Positions 12,151 to 22,922 of a stretch of 64,000 nucleotides of DNA are shown piece by piece. The translations under genes and the position numbers were made by a program. Numbering within the stretch: position 1 is the stretch's first letter; every line of letters begins with the position of its first letter. Under the pieces are notes generated by a model. It saw nothing but the letters and a program-made list of their open reading frames with translations, made no database searches and had not been told where the DNA came from. The stretch comes from Gordionus sp. m RMFG-2023 (taxonomy: Eukaryota; Nematomorpha; Gordioida; Chordodea; Parachordodidae), in the NCBI RefSeq assembly GCF_954871325.1, contig NC_088775.1, forward strand, positions 32,527,561 to 32,591,560. The letters run 5' to 3'.

Positions 12151-12877
12151 TATTAATAAAACAGGAAAACAATCTTTAAAACTCTTTGGATAATATTGAT
12201 GAGCTTTACATAGTATTAAATCCATTCCGAGAGTCGGTGGAATTTCTTTCCTCCCAAAAGTAATCGACAATAAACGTTAGGTTATTATTTTGCAGTGAAA
12301 TAGAACCCGTATACAAATCAATAGATTTGATAGCTCAGATATTATTTGCTTAAAAGAAAATATGAAAAAAAAGCTTGACCATAGGTTTCCCATTACTGAA
12401 CTTCAAGTTATTTTATATTTTTATTAATAAAATTATATTTATAACATTAGATATTAGCGACTCTACTTGATCTCAGATTTCAAAATCTTAAAATTGTTTT
12501 AGAAATTTGAATTCTACGATATCATTGCAATTTTTAATTAGACATTTAAAACTTTTAGAGCATGATAGAAACATTCCCTTCCAAGCAACTATTATAAGAA
12601 CATTAGTAATCTCAACAAGAATGTCATATTTTGCTGAGCCAACATAATATCCCAGAAGAGGATGCATTAACATTTGGAAGAAACAGCGACTGGAACTTTT
12701 TAGGCTGCTAATTTAGCTAGGAAGGTTCTTTGTATACCTGCAACCAGTACACCCAGCGAAAGAATTTTTTCCATTGCTGAATTAATACTCAATGCTAAAA
12801 GGACTTCTTTATGTCCCACGGATTTTGATAAATTACTATTTATTCATAATTATAATTTTGCTAAATCTGAATTCTGA

Positions 12878-13842
12878 TTTATTATATTTCATACTTTATA
12901 TTTTGCTTGCATTCCAAATTTATATACTAATATGTGTTGTTTATGTGATTATGGTCTGAGTCAAAATGCAATTCCTTAGTCTATCTGAGAATGAGAAAAT
13001 ACATAAATTTAATTTGGAGTGAGACAGGAAATAATTTAAGAAATGAATTAAATTACCAATATGTTAAAAAGAACGCCCAAATAAATTATAATTTTTATTT
13101 TAAATAAATATCGCCCCGCCGCATCCGTCGACATAGTAGGCGGTATCGAAATCATGAAATAATTAAAAAATACCGCCACCGTCAATTGAGACATCGGCAC
13201 ACAGGTCTATAGTATTTTACATTTTATCTTAAATAGTCTGTGCCAATATTATGTATCGGATCGTGGCCGATATTTTTTTAAAAATCGATGCAGTTATTAT
13301 TGTTTATGGTTATTTTATGATTGTATATTTTAATTTGATACATATGGCGCGACAAAATTTCCAATTTCTAAAACATAAATTTAGGAATTAGTAAGGTAAA
13401 TAGAGCTAATGGTTACCGTTGTGTACACGAATAAAAAATGAATAAAAGGAACCAATATTCAATTTATTTATATGTAATATTTTTATAAAATTCGAATTAT
13501 TTTTTGTTTTGTTATGAAAAGAAGATCTATAATATATTTAACGAGCAATCAGCCATAAAGATTGCACATATTTTAATGACTAAATTTTGAGGAATAAAAG
13601 TTTCAAATAATCTCATGATAATATACCAAACATCACCTTGGTCATGAGAAACGGCAAATTTTTAAGTGTTTCTTGTTTTGCGCACATTTTGATTTAGTTA
13701 TTCTTATGCATATAAAATATTGATTTTTTTATGACATTGGTTAAAAGATAGATGGTATATATCGGTTATCTGATCGGTTTTGAACGAATAACGGAAAATG
13801 TCCTATAATTTAAAATAAAACCTTTATATTTTTTTAGCACAT
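12878..13842. other. No gene seen
   Basis: AT-rich sequence between two hAT scraps. A short GC-richer piece at 13118-13205 (CGCCCCGCCGCATCCGTCG) resembles the motif-array repeats, but no ends were found. Confidence 0.4.
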
Positions 13843-13925
13843 TTCTTAATTTTAAACAAATATTTATTAAATACATTTACCATTCCTTCCGGCGCTCCCG
13901 TTGAACACTTATTCAGTGTCGCTGA
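13843..13925 (+). pseudogene. hAT C-terminal dimerisation-domain scrap
   Basis: The plus-strand frame reads NTFTIPSGAPVEHLFSVAEK then FCRY. This matches the hAT signature 'iPsSaapVERlFSvaG'. About 28 codons survive, with no stop inside. It differs in type from the hAT at 8164-12877, whose equivalent is PATSTPSERIFS, and is closer to the ZBED-like remnant at 61430-62125 (TTIPSSAPVE). Confidence 0.6.
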
Positions 13926-14190
13926 AAAATTTTGTCGTTATATGTTAATATATTTTTTTATAATATATATTGCTATTTTTAATTATTAATAAATTATTTC
14001 CTAAAAAAGGTCGAAATAGTATCGACTATTTTATAAAGGGTATCGATAGATTTTTGATATCGTCTGACTCGTTTAGGATATATATTGATATCAAAACATT
14101 TAAAAATAGCATTTGCATCTCTGCTTTGTTAATAAAATCTATCCTAAAGAATTCAATTAATTTTTTACAGTTTAATTCGTTATTTGCATA

Positions 14191-14557
14191 AGGCCATTTC
14201 CAGAGAGAACGTTTTTTCAAAGCGGTTTTGGGTAATGTTACCAGCAATCAAATTTTTATTTCCAAAAAAAATGTTAACTTTTCGAATTAATTTTTTTATA
14301 TAATATAATATATTAAAAATAAACAATCCAGATCCCCATTTTTTAATCGTAAATAGAAAACAAACTGGTTTGATTTTAATAACGATTAAATGGCGTTTTG
14401 AAATGTGGGTCAGGCTCAGGATTGCTTTTTAAAAAAATATATTATATAAAAAAAATTAATTCTAGAATTTAACATTTTTTTTTGGAAATAAAATAAAATT
14501 GCTGGTAACATTACCCATAAACCGCTTTGAAAAAAACGTCCTGTCTGGAAATGGCCT
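14191..14557. mobile_element. MITE with AGGCCATTTCC ends
   Basis: A 367-bp element whose ends read AGGCCATTTCCAGAGAG and, inverted, AGGCCATTTCCAGACAG. The inverted arms are about 115 bp (14191-14310 and 14440-14557) and share TGGGTAATGTTACCAGCAA. The flanks are TA on the left and AA on the right, so a TA target is possible (Tc1/mariner-like) but unproven. It has no coding capacity. Confidence 0.75.
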
Positions 14558-14639
14558 AACGAATAATAATATCTAATTTATGAATTATTTTATTTATACT
14601 AATACCATAATATGATTTATAATTTTATGAATGCTAAAT

Positions 14640-15215
14640 TGTTTGATTCAAAGATATGAAAGCCCGGGCCAGGCAAAAAATTCATTGGGTCGGGCAATTT
14701 GCACATAAAAAATAAGGGCCTGACAATTCATGTATAAAAAAATTGAGCCAAGCCTCACAAATTTCTGATTTTTCCTAAGGACCAACCCAGGTATTTAAAT
14801 TTTGACATAATTTTTTTGGAATTTAAGCTAATTTAATATTTCGATTAATACTATTTTAAAATAAATTGCATGTTTATTTCTATATATTTTAAGAGCTGTA
14901 AAGTGGTGTGTTAAGTGGAGGGGGGGGGGCTACGATTTTTTATATATCATCAAAAAATATCATATATATCATAGACCTGCAGGCTGCCGTATTTTAATTT
15001 TTTAAATATATCCAGACCTATCTTGAATTTTTTTTAAACACCCGGTCTATTTTAAAAAAAATATTTTAAATTGCCATTATTACTATAAAATTAAAAATAA
15101 ATATAATATATTTTTAAAAATCCTGGAAATGCAAAATATAAAACCCGAGCCGGGCCTAAAAAATCCGGGCCGGTCTTGTAAATGGTACCTTTGCAGGTTT
15201 CTGATATATAAAATC
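14640..15215. repeat. GGCC/GGGCC motif repeat(s) with a CAGAAACCTGCAAAGG end
   Basis: Repeated GCCCGGGCC, GGGTCGGGC, GAGCCGGGCC and CGGGCCGG motifs sit in otherwise AT-rich DNA. The right end, read on the minus strand from about 15207, is CAGAAACCTGCAAAGGTACC. The repeat at 59218 starts almost the same way (CAGAGACATGCAGAGGTATC), and the scrap at 63880 reads CAGAAGCCTGCAGGCCC. hAT-type ends often begin CAG. A run of nine G is at 14922-14930. Confidence 0.5.
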
Positions 15216-17032
15216 GATTTTTTTTATTACTAATATGAATAAAATCTTTATTTATATTATATATTAAAAATAATGTAACAAATTTAATACCAAATAAATA
15301 AAAATTTTTAAAAAAATCCATAAATCTTTCATTTATTCTTTTTCTTTGGGCTATATTTTTCTTTAAGATGATTTCATTCGCCCGCCATATTCCTTTTAGA
15401 TATTTTGATACATATATTTAGAATCCATTCGGATATCTAAGGGCCATTAATAATTAACATATAAGTATCGACACAGTTAAGGAATTTAAAAAAAAATTTA
15501 TTGTCGAAGCCCATATATTCAATTAATTTAAATCTTTGACAGATTCTTTTCATTTGTTTTTCGCCAAATCGCTCATCTAGGTTATAATAGGTCAATTCTT
15601 TTTGAATAAAGTATATATTGGAAAGAATTTATTTTAATTTATTCAAGCCATTTTATCCTCGTTTTCTAAGCTATCAATTAAACGGAACTGCATGTCTTCT
15701 AGAGAATTACAAATTGGTCTCTTAAATTATATTTTTAAATAATTTCTACCGAGCGACATCTGTAAATATTTACCTACTTTTAACGTCTACGTGAGAGGAG
15801 GGTAGAGCGATTTGCCTCCAATTTTTTAAGGGCTAAAGGGGGTAGGTATAAAAATAAGCGCTATTTGTTGATTAAAGATAAAAATAATTTAATTTATTAA
15901 TAAATATATATTTCTCATTCATTCACAGATAGTACAGTTTTAAGTTATACATGCCCATCTAATATTTAGAATACGGTTAGCAACAACTAGTTGATTATCA
16001 CCAACTAATAATTATTTATTACTGCATTAAATTACCATGAGGCCTGAAAGCATTTAATTAGAATTGTCTTGAGGTTATGAATGGTGGCTCATTATATTTT
16101 TTTTAATAGGTTGTTGGAGCATAATGGATGGTGAAATATCGCGGCCAAAGGGTGTAATTTTTTAGGGGGGTAGTAGATTTCGTAGGGGGTTTGCCTCCAA
16201 TCAATTTTCTGTCAGATGCTGCCAATAATTGGCAAAAAAATGGAACCTGACAAAAAATATCCTAATTTATTATTTGTTTTATGGTAAATTACAATCCTGC
16301 CTATTTGAACATTTCTAACATTACTTGGAAAAAGATTAAACTTATTATTTGGAAGTAAATGTTTTAAGAGCTCTTCATTGCATTAAAAATAAGAAATGAA
16401 AATTTAAAAAAGCAGTAAAGGTATTAATAGAAGCTAAATATTTTACTGTTCAATTTAATATAACAAGATTATCATTTTGATAAAGGACCAATTTTTGCTA
16501 TTTAATTGCCTCAAGTTTGGTTTTTATTAATTTTACAAACTAAAAATAAACAAGCTCTCAAAAGGTGGGAAAGAAAGCAACTTTGTATTGTAGCAAATAA
16601 ATATTCTTTTATTATTTGATGTCATTTATCTTCTCTTATAAAATAACCCTTATAATAGTTGTCATGATTTAACAAGAAAACAAATTCTACAAAAAAATTC
16701 AATGTCATTAGATACTTACAAAAAAATTTTCAATAGTTGCCATAAGATAAATTTGAAAATGAATAAATTTTATTACCTATTTTTTATTTAATCCTTGTTT
16801 TCTATTAACTAACAACTAAGTATTTTATTTTAAATAAATGCCTTGCACTATTTATAAATTTAACCAAACTTTTTAGTGCATGTTCCATACTCTGGCAAAT
16901 ATATCCAATTATTGTCCATTTTAGAAGTCAAACTTAGGACTAAAGAATTAGTAATTCTTATCTCATTTATGATTCAAAAAAGATTTTTTGATTAAAAATC
17001 TAAGCCATGCTAAAAAAAATTGAGATTGGCTT
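15216..17032. other. No gene seen
   Basis: About 1.8 kb of AT-rich DNA without a usable open frame. Two short GC-richer patches (15783-15845 and 16135-16210) contain GGGGTAGTAGATT and GGGGTTTGCCTCCAAT-type text, once each, and may be remnants of element ends. Upstream exons of the ORF at 17033 could lie here, but I could not identify them. Confidence 0.4.
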
Positions 17033-17239
17033 ATGCCAAAAGAAATTTGTTCAAGAAAATTAAATTTAACATTAGTTTTAATTTTATTATGTATATTTAG
17101 CAGACTAATTTTATTATTTAATTATTTTCTAGTTATAGCTATACTTGGACTTGCATTATTATCAATTTTCTTTAGCCTTATACTCTCAATATTTCGTTCA
17201 AAATACCAGGGTTATCCATATAGCTTTTTGTTCAAGTGA
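17033..17239 (+). CDS. Small predicted membrane protein, or last exon of one
   Basis: The 68-codon frame starts [20 protein letters not shown] and ends [14 protein letters not shown]. It has two hydrophobic stretches (about residues 11-30 and 31-55), a basic segment after them and a short polar tail, like a two-pass or hairpin membrane protein. A polyadenylation signal (AATAAA, 17404-17409) lies 165 bp downstream, and the unit converges on eIF5A, so a host transcript is plausible. I do not recognise the family. The true gene may start in upstream exons. Confidence 0.35.
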   Translation: MPKEICSRKLNLTLVLILLCIFSRLILLFNYFLVIAILGLALLSIFFSLILSIFRSKYQGYPYSFLFK

Positions 17240-17403
17240 ATAATCGAAACATTAGCAATAAATATCTAGCTTTGCAATCTCAAGATTATATGAATATTTA
17301 TTTTATCTATATTGTATGTTATTATATATTTATATTTGTTATTCTATGTTGTAGTAAAAAATATTGTTTCATTTGTTATATATATGCTTTTGATACATGC
17401 TGA

Positions 17404-17409
17404 AATAAA
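17404..17409 (+). other. Candidate polyadenylation signal for the plus-strand unit
   Basis: AATAAA lies in TGAAATAAAGATTGC, 165 bp after the stop of the 17033-17239 frame and about 200 bp before the 3' end of eIF5A. This is inferred from sequence only. Confidence 0.4.
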
Positions 17410-17607
17410 GATTGCAATTAAAAAAATTTGATATTTTATTAAAAATATAAATCATTAAGAAAATATTCTTAAGAAGTTTTAAATATTATCTTATGGTTCC
17501 AAATATTTATACAGAACATTTGAGTAACAATTAATTATAACATTTTATTTGTAATAAAAACAACAAAAATCAAAAAGAAATAAGCATTAAAAGCTGTAAT
17601 ATATTTT

Positions 17608-17613
17608 TTTATT
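17608..17613 (-). other. Candidate polyadenylation signal of eIF5A
   Basis: The minus strand reads AATAAA here, 82-87 bases downstream of the eIF5A stop codon. This is a normal position for the 3' end of this transcript. Confidence 0.45.
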
Positions 17614-17694
17614 TACATTGGATGAAGGTTTTGATGCATAATTTTTGTTGATTCCCAAATATAAAATTCGCATAACAATAATTCAATTTACCGG

Positions 17695-18162
17695 TTATTT
17701 TTTATCAGACATATTTTTAAATCCAACAGCAGTCTCAGTGCCCATTGCTTTTTGTATTGCCACATAAATTGTCTCTTCATTGTTGAACTTGTCCATTATA
17801 TCCTTTTTTAAATCACCTTCTAACTTCAAATCTTGTCTAGTATTACCTTTATCATCCATTAATTCCATATATCCTTCATCATCAATATTTACAAGTTGTA
17901 ACTCTTGTCTTAACACATTGGGTACATCCATATTATGAGTTGAAGGGCAAATATCCTCATATTTTTTACCAGAAAAAATATCTATTCCTACTAAATGTAC
18001 TTTAGCATGCCCATGTTTACCAGTTTTTGATGTTGACATCTCAACTATTTTGCATGGACGACCTTTTAGTACTACCAATCCATTTTTCCTTAAAGCTGAG
18101 CATTGCATTGGAAACGTCTCTGAAGCTCCAGAAGAAACCTGCTCGAATTCCTCATCTGCCAT
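17695..18162 (-). CDS. eIF5A: Eukaryotic translation initiation factor 5A (eIF5A)
   Basis: The intact 155-codon reading frame starts [20 protein letters not shown] and ends [11 protein letters not shown], the normal length for the animal factor. The first domain carries the hypusine site: lysine 49 in [14 protein letters not shown]. Deoxyhypusine synthase and hydroxylase modify this residue in the family. The C-terminal OB-fold follows (residues about 84-155). The protein acts in the cytosol on ribosomes, easing peptide-bond formation and termination. The conserved [15 protein letters not shown] block is complete. The CDS has no intron, but the bases just before the ATG look like a splice acceptor (see next entry). 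Codons are AT-rich like the surroundings. I see no sign of decay, and it is the only securely named host gene here. Confidence 0.97.
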   Translation of the reverse strand: MADEEFEQVSSGASETFPMQCSALRKNGLVVLKGRPCKIVEMSTSKTGKHGHAKVHLVGIDIFSGKKYEDICPSTHNMDVPNVLRQELQLVNIDDEGYMELMDDKGNTRQDLKLEGDLKKDIMDKFNNEETIYVAIQKAMGTETAVGFKNMSDKK

Positions 18163-18226
18163 CTTAACAATATGATAATTATATATATATATATATATAA
18201 TTAAATAAAACTATTTGAATACTTAC
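18163..18226 (-). other. Probable 64-bp intron in the eIF5A 5' untranslated region
   Basis: On the minus strand a donor AAAAT|GTAAGTATT (from 18226) and an acceptor ATTGTTAAG|ATGGCAG (ending 18163) enclose 64 bp. The acceptor abuts the start codon directly. The interior holds an (AT)n run. Size and signals match the other short introns in this window. If real, eIF5A is not a retrocopy. Confidence 0.6.
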
Positions 18227-18722
18227 ATTTTCTAATTATGCAAAATGTTGGACGTAAAAAAGAAAAGCGCTATTTACCGGATACAAGCAACACGCGGATA
18301 CAAATAATAAACAAATTAAATTGGATTTATTTATTCATTTTTAGACAATTATTTCTAACGTAGAAGAAAAAGAAATTATAATAAACAATACTTGTGAAAA
18401 AATTATATTTTTTAATAATTATTTATTGTAGATTATATAAATTTTTTATCATATACAAATATACTAGATGAAATAATTATAATCTGAATTAAAAGTTTGG
18501 CAGGTCCAAAAGAATCTTGATAAGTATAATATTCTTTTCAAAGTGTTAAATTTAGTAATAATCTTACTATTTAAATGATACAATATAATACTTTCATCCT
18601 CTGTTAAATAGAAGTGTCTTCGTATAATATAGTATATATTATTATTTTAGAAATATACATTATATTTTGAAAAAACTATTAGTTCTGAAATTCAATATTA
18701 TATATGATATATTATGACAAAC

Positions 18723-18938
18723 AGCGTCTACATGAGCGGGAGAGATAGGAACCGTAACCTTTGCCTTATTGTTTTGAATAATCTTAAGGCTTGGGGTCCA
18801 AATGATCCACAGGTATCTGAAACTACCGGAACAAACAAAACATTATTAAGGTTGTTATATTTGTTTGTTTTTGTGTTTTCGGCTTTCGTGATAGAGTTGG
18901 AAGAAAAAGATCTGGCAAAACAATCCACGCAAGTATAA
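18723..18938 (-). pseudogene. MITE/MULE-like end carrying a scrap of a retroelement-type protein
   Basis: The plus strand starts AGCGTCTACATGAGCGGG at 18723, matching the inverted end of the MITE at 55890-56450 (AGCGTCTACATAAGCTGG). On the minus strand an open frame reads NNVLFVPVVSDTCGSFGPQA then LRLFKTIRQRLRFLSLP. It resembles the short 'FVPV--DTFG--GP-AL' tail found after some reverse transcriptases. The family link is from memory and tentative. The segment is GC-richer than its flanks, and the other end was not found. Confidence 0.4.
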
Positions 18939-19964
18939 TCCCAGGCGAGAGATAGACCTTGGTTTCAAGGGACTAGCATCATATCATCTCATCTGGTTTG
19001 ATTGTCGGGGCTGAGGCCGGATGGTTCCAGGGTGGAGGAAATATTTGAGGATTTCAAGGTTCTGTTGATAATTGAATTGATAGCATGGTCTGAACAATTA
19101 TTCTGATTTTAATTTTCTCATTATATTATGCATACAAAATAAACTGGCATAATTAAAACAATACAAGACATTTCTAAAAATAAATAATTTTTTTAATACA
19201 AAATCTATTTATTACAATATAAAATATTTTCGATTGCTAATGCGTCTAAAGAATTACAAGTGATAAAAAAGATTAATAATTCATACATATGTCTCAATTG
19301 ATAATAGTTTTGAAAAACCACATAATGCAATAATATAATTCTTAGCAACTTACATTGACAAAATGTTATCAAACTAATATAACTCTCTATTACCATTTTA
19401 CACATTTATAGAAGACTAATAAGGAAAAATTTATAGGCCTAAACCAAATCAACAATTCTTGAAGAAGAGAGTATAAACGACCAATCCAAATAATAAAAAT
19501 ATTAAGTGATTAGAGCTTCCTTTTAGATGACATGATGGTAGCTAGATAAGTAATCGATAAAAGATTATCGTCCATTTTAAATGATATATAATATATAAAC
19601 CACTACACAGTTGACCATTATTGTTTATCTATAATATACAATCATATGTTCTCAGCCGTTGTAGTAATAATCTTAAATTACATAGCAACACAAATAATAG
19701 ATGCTGGTTAATTTGCAGTAATAGCCATGACACTCACGGTGTGACCTAGTATCAGAATATATTGGATAAATTGATAAAATAAAAACACTAAAAATTTTGG
19801 AAGAAATAATTTTGCAAATATATTGAAGCCTTGAGTTATTTACACGGCAAGGATGCCATATTAAATGAAACATTTTTGAACTATAAAATAAGGACTAGAA
19901 TGATATGATGAAACAATTAAGAATTTATATATTGTCGCACCACCTCTAGTTAGTATATTATATC
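18939..19964. other. No gene seen
   Basis: The first 120 bp is GC-richer (GATTGTCGGGGCTGAGGCCGG) and probably belongs to the element starting at 18723. The rest is AT-rich with only short chance frames. Confidence 0.4.
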
Positions 19965-20217
19965 TTAAAATATAAGTATTTTGTAAAAATATCAAAAATA
20001 ATTTGTATTAAAAATTTAACTCATACCTGATTTTGAAAAAGAAAAAAAATAGCCCTAACGTAAAAAAGAAAAGAAATCAAATTTATTACCTATTGTAGGA
20101 TGAATAATTATGTGTTTAATTTTTAACACTGTTTATAACTAAATAGATGGCGTTAAATACTTGAAAGCAAATTAGTACTATATTTATTTTATTAGTAAAA
20201 TTCATCATAATATTAGC

Positions 20218-20618
20218 CAGTGGCGTAGCTACGGGGGTGTTTTTCGGGTTTGGACCCCTCCCAGAGCAAAAATTTTTTTTAGATTATACGTTCAAAAGAT
20301 TAAAAGTGATTTTATATGAATTATATTTTTCTGGTTTTGATGTTTGTGGAAGGATATTATATTAATATTGAAATTATTCTGGATAGTATTATTATAAAGT
20401 CATTGAGAATAATCTACTAAATTATAATAACATATTATTGATGCATTTAAAAAATATATTTATTATATATTATCGAAGATATGGTTATGATTTGTAAGAT
20501 AAACCCGGCCGAAGGCCGGGCAAAAGGGCCGAAGGCCCTTTAAAGGGGTCTGGGGGCGAAGCCCCCAGCTTTTATATGTATGGACCCCCTCTAAGGAAAA
20601 TTCCTAGCTACGCCACTG
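20218..20618. mobile_element. hAT MITE with an exact 8-bp target-site duplication
   Basis: The 401-bp element begins CAGTGGCGTAGCTACGG and ends CCTAGCTACGCCACTG. It is flanked by ATATTAGC on both sides (20210-20217 and 20619-20626). The 8-bp duplication and CAG...CTG ends are diagnostic of hAT. It interrupts R1-A; the corresponding point in R1-B (near 44810) is empty. A GC-rich block with three hairpins sits near its right end. A degraded relative lies at 31053-31172. Confidence 0.92.
20504..20568. other. Three successive perfect hairpins with GAA loops
   Basis: CCCGGCC-GAA-GGCCGGG (20504-20520), AAAGGGCC-GAA-GGCCCTTT (20523-20541) and CTGGGGGC-GAA-GCCCCCAG (20550-20568). Stems are 7-8 bp and perfect, and all three loops are the same trinucleotide. 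They lie inside the hAT MITE. The related fragment at 31053-31122 keeps the layout with mutated stems. Confidence 0.85.
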
Positions 20619-22284
20619 ATATTAGCTGTAATATTATATAACTGTCAAATACGTCTCTAAAAGTGGCATTTTATCTAGTATTTTATAATCAACTGTATAT
20701 AAGAGAGGATTATAAATTATATGTCTACTTACTTACTTTTTATTATACTTATTTGGACCTTGAATAATTTTAGGATAGGTATGATAATAAAATTTATAAA
20801 TAAATATACAGTTGATTAGTCATTTTGAACTCTGCTAATTACAATATTAAATTTTTTAGTTTTCAATTAATAAATAATTATATTTATTTAATTAGGGTTA
20901 TATAATAATTTAAATAATAATAGTCAATTAAGCGTCAACTGTTAATGCTAAATTAATATTTAGTGAGTGATATTGATATTTAATTTTTAACACAAAATTT
21001 GATTGCTCGCTGACATAGTGAAAATATAATTTATATGTATTAATTTAATCTAATATTTAAAATAATAGTATTCGTTTAATAAATATTTAAAATAATAGTA
21101 TTCGTTTAATAAATATTTAGCTAGTCTTATTAATTTTTAAATAATAAAATTAAATCTATATTTTACTTAATAGAATTATAAAAGAAATCTTACAGGTGGC
21201 AATCTAAAAAAAAATTTTTTGCTTCAGAGGGCTATTCAAATTTTCAAGGGGGCTTGAGCCCCTGCGCGCCCTCTCCTAGCGACGCCACTGTATACGATAT
21301 GTTCAAGTTTCCAAAAAGATCTAATGTCCTCAAAAATATTCTGGCAAAGGAAGAATTTGTCAATAATCATCATAAACTTGTGAAAATGTGCCCTACAAGA
21401 TGGATCCTACGACATGAATCGGTTGCAGTTTTTCTTGAATTAGTTGACCCGATAATTGTTGCATAGGAGGAAATATGTGGATGGACAGATACATCAGTGG
21501 TGGCAGAAGCCAATGGAATCTTGAAAGCGATTCAAGATCCTGAGATTTTATTGGCCATTAATTGCATTAACACTCTCTTCTGCCACACAATATTATTATG
21601 CAGAGCCTTGCAAAGAGTGAATCAAGATATGGTTCAGGCATTTATCTTAGCTGAAGATGCATATAATGCTATTTTACAGATAAGAAAAAATGCTCATTGT
21701 GAATTTAGAACGATTTTTAACAAAGTTCAAAAAAAAGTGCAATCTTATAATATGATAATAAGCTGAATAATATTTCCTTACAATCAGTTGAGGAGTATTA
21801 CAAAATTATTATTTTTATACCATTTATGGACACTTTTTTAATTCAGATTAAAGAACGTTTATTAAACCATAAACTTTTGCTAAGTAACTTTCAAATATTG
21901 TTATCCTCTAATCCATCTGTGAACATTTCGGATGACATTAGAAATAAAATTCAGTATTTATATAATTTTTATTTGCAAGATATGGTAGGTAAAGAAAAAA
22001 TTATATAAAAAAAAGGTGTAGAAAACGCTAACAATATAAAGCAAAAAAAAGGCCAAGATCCAAAATAAAAAAATATAACTTACTGAAAATACAAAATAAC
22101 CCGAAACATCAATAATACTAAATTTGTAGACTATTAAATTGTCACTTTTTATTTCAGAGAAAAAACTAATGATAAAAAAAACATGGTTTTATCAATTTTC
22201 ATATAAAAAATTAATAATATATAAAAATCACTATATATCAAAAACGATAAAAAAATCTTATTTTAAATGATTGACATTTTAAAT

Positions 22285-22313
22285 ATTTAAAAAAAATAGT
22301 ACAATTTATGACA
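22285..22313 (+). repeat. 29-bp direct repeat bounding gypsy fossil A (left copy)
   Basis: Identical to 28167-28195 (it contains TAGTACAATTTATGACA). The right copy continues into hAT coding sequence. It is far longer than the 4-6-bp duplication expected for an LTR element. Confidence 0.8.
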
Positions 22314-22448
22314 TGCCACCCCTTTATGGGCCAATGGCATGTACATTAAAAAAATATAACTGCATACTATTACTAATTTTCCGATGTATCATGTAAAATT
22401 AAGCGATATATATAATTAGAATCGTGAATATCGCGGACTTTGTGGGAG

Positions 22449-22922
22449 TCATAACGGTAGCAGTAATTGATTCTCCCACAAATCCATGGCATCATGATGT
22501 TGTAACAACGTCGAGGATGCTGATGTGCAAGGAGCGGTCTCATGAAGAGTGGTCATCGCTCTCTGGAGAATGTCCTCCGCCGATGGGGTTGATGCGAGAC
22601 TGGATCGACTACTGAACGTTCCTATTAACCCTCCTCTGTTGGCCGACGGAGCCCGGTGAACGGTAGGAAGCGACAGTTGAACCTGCGTTGGTTCGCACGG
22701 CCTTCGTTTATTATTTCTTGCGGATCTGCCCGTAGAATTGGTATTTATCGAAGCTAGGGGTTGGCGAGTATCTCTACTTATAACGTGACACTGGCTGCGG
22801 ATATGCCCGTCGCTGTTACAGTTGTAGCATCTTCGCTTCCTAGGTCCTACGGACGTCATCGCATTTTCTTGAGATACAGGGGACTGGATGGTCATACCGG
22901 TATTTTTTGGTATGAGCGTCAC
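22449..22922 (-). CDS. GC-rich reading frame with one CCHC zinc knuckle, origin unclear
   Basis: A 157-codon minus-strand frame has much higher GC than anything around it. One zinc knuckle, CYNCNSDGHIRSQC, lies at about residues 33-46, in a basic context (RKRR). The rest is rich in Ser, Thr, Arg and Pro, without a recognisable domain. It sits between the gypsy integrase and the left boundary of fossil A. It may be a nucleic-acid-binding part of an LTR element (this one or another) or a captured sequence. Its composition differs sharply from the fossil's other parts. Confidence 0.4.
   Translation of the reverse strand: MTLIPKNTGMTIQSPVSQENAMTSVGPRKRRCYNCNSDGHIRSQCHVISRDTRQPLASINTNSTGRSARNNKRRPCEPTQVQLSLPTVHRAPSANRGGLIGTFSSRSSLASTPSAEDILQRAMTTLHETAPCTSASSTLLQHHDAMDLWENQLLLPL

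Larger units (their letters stand above)
8164..12877 (+). mobile_element. hAT transposase remnant, split by Sola-like copy 2
   Basis: The plus-strand hAT transposase is visible in two parts. Before the insertion (to 8412) it reads KLSCPTRWHSILIMLESIRS, the conserved hAT 'PTRW' block. After the insertion (from 12151) it reads ELYIVLNPFRESVEFL, then MKKKLDHRFP. Its C-terminal dimerisation domain at 12707-12877 reads ANLARKVLCIPATSTPSERI then FSIAELILNAKRTSL. Several stops and frame changes are present. The N-terminus and the element ends were not found. The insertion falls inside the coding region, so this hAT is older than Sola-like copy 2. Confidence 0.8.
19965..21290. mobile_element. Non-autonomous hAT copy (R1-A), with a MITE nested inside
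   Basis: The right end reads CTAGCGACGCCACTG, a hAT-type terminus. Without the MITE, this sequence matches the repeat at about 44560-52781 (R1-B) almost throughout; shared text includes AGATGGCGTTAAATACTTG and TATGTCTACTTACTTACTT. It also matches the 5' end of the ZMYM1-like hAT ending at 43574. It is therefore probably an internally deleted derivative of that hAT. The left boundary is approximate and no target-site duplication was recognised. It abuts the truncated P52rIPK-type hAT at 21291. Confidence 0.65.

Noticed and set aside
14191-14557. Ends beginning AG as a sign of a Polinton
   Set aside because: The element is only 367 bp, has no genes, and the flanks do not show a 6-bp duplication.
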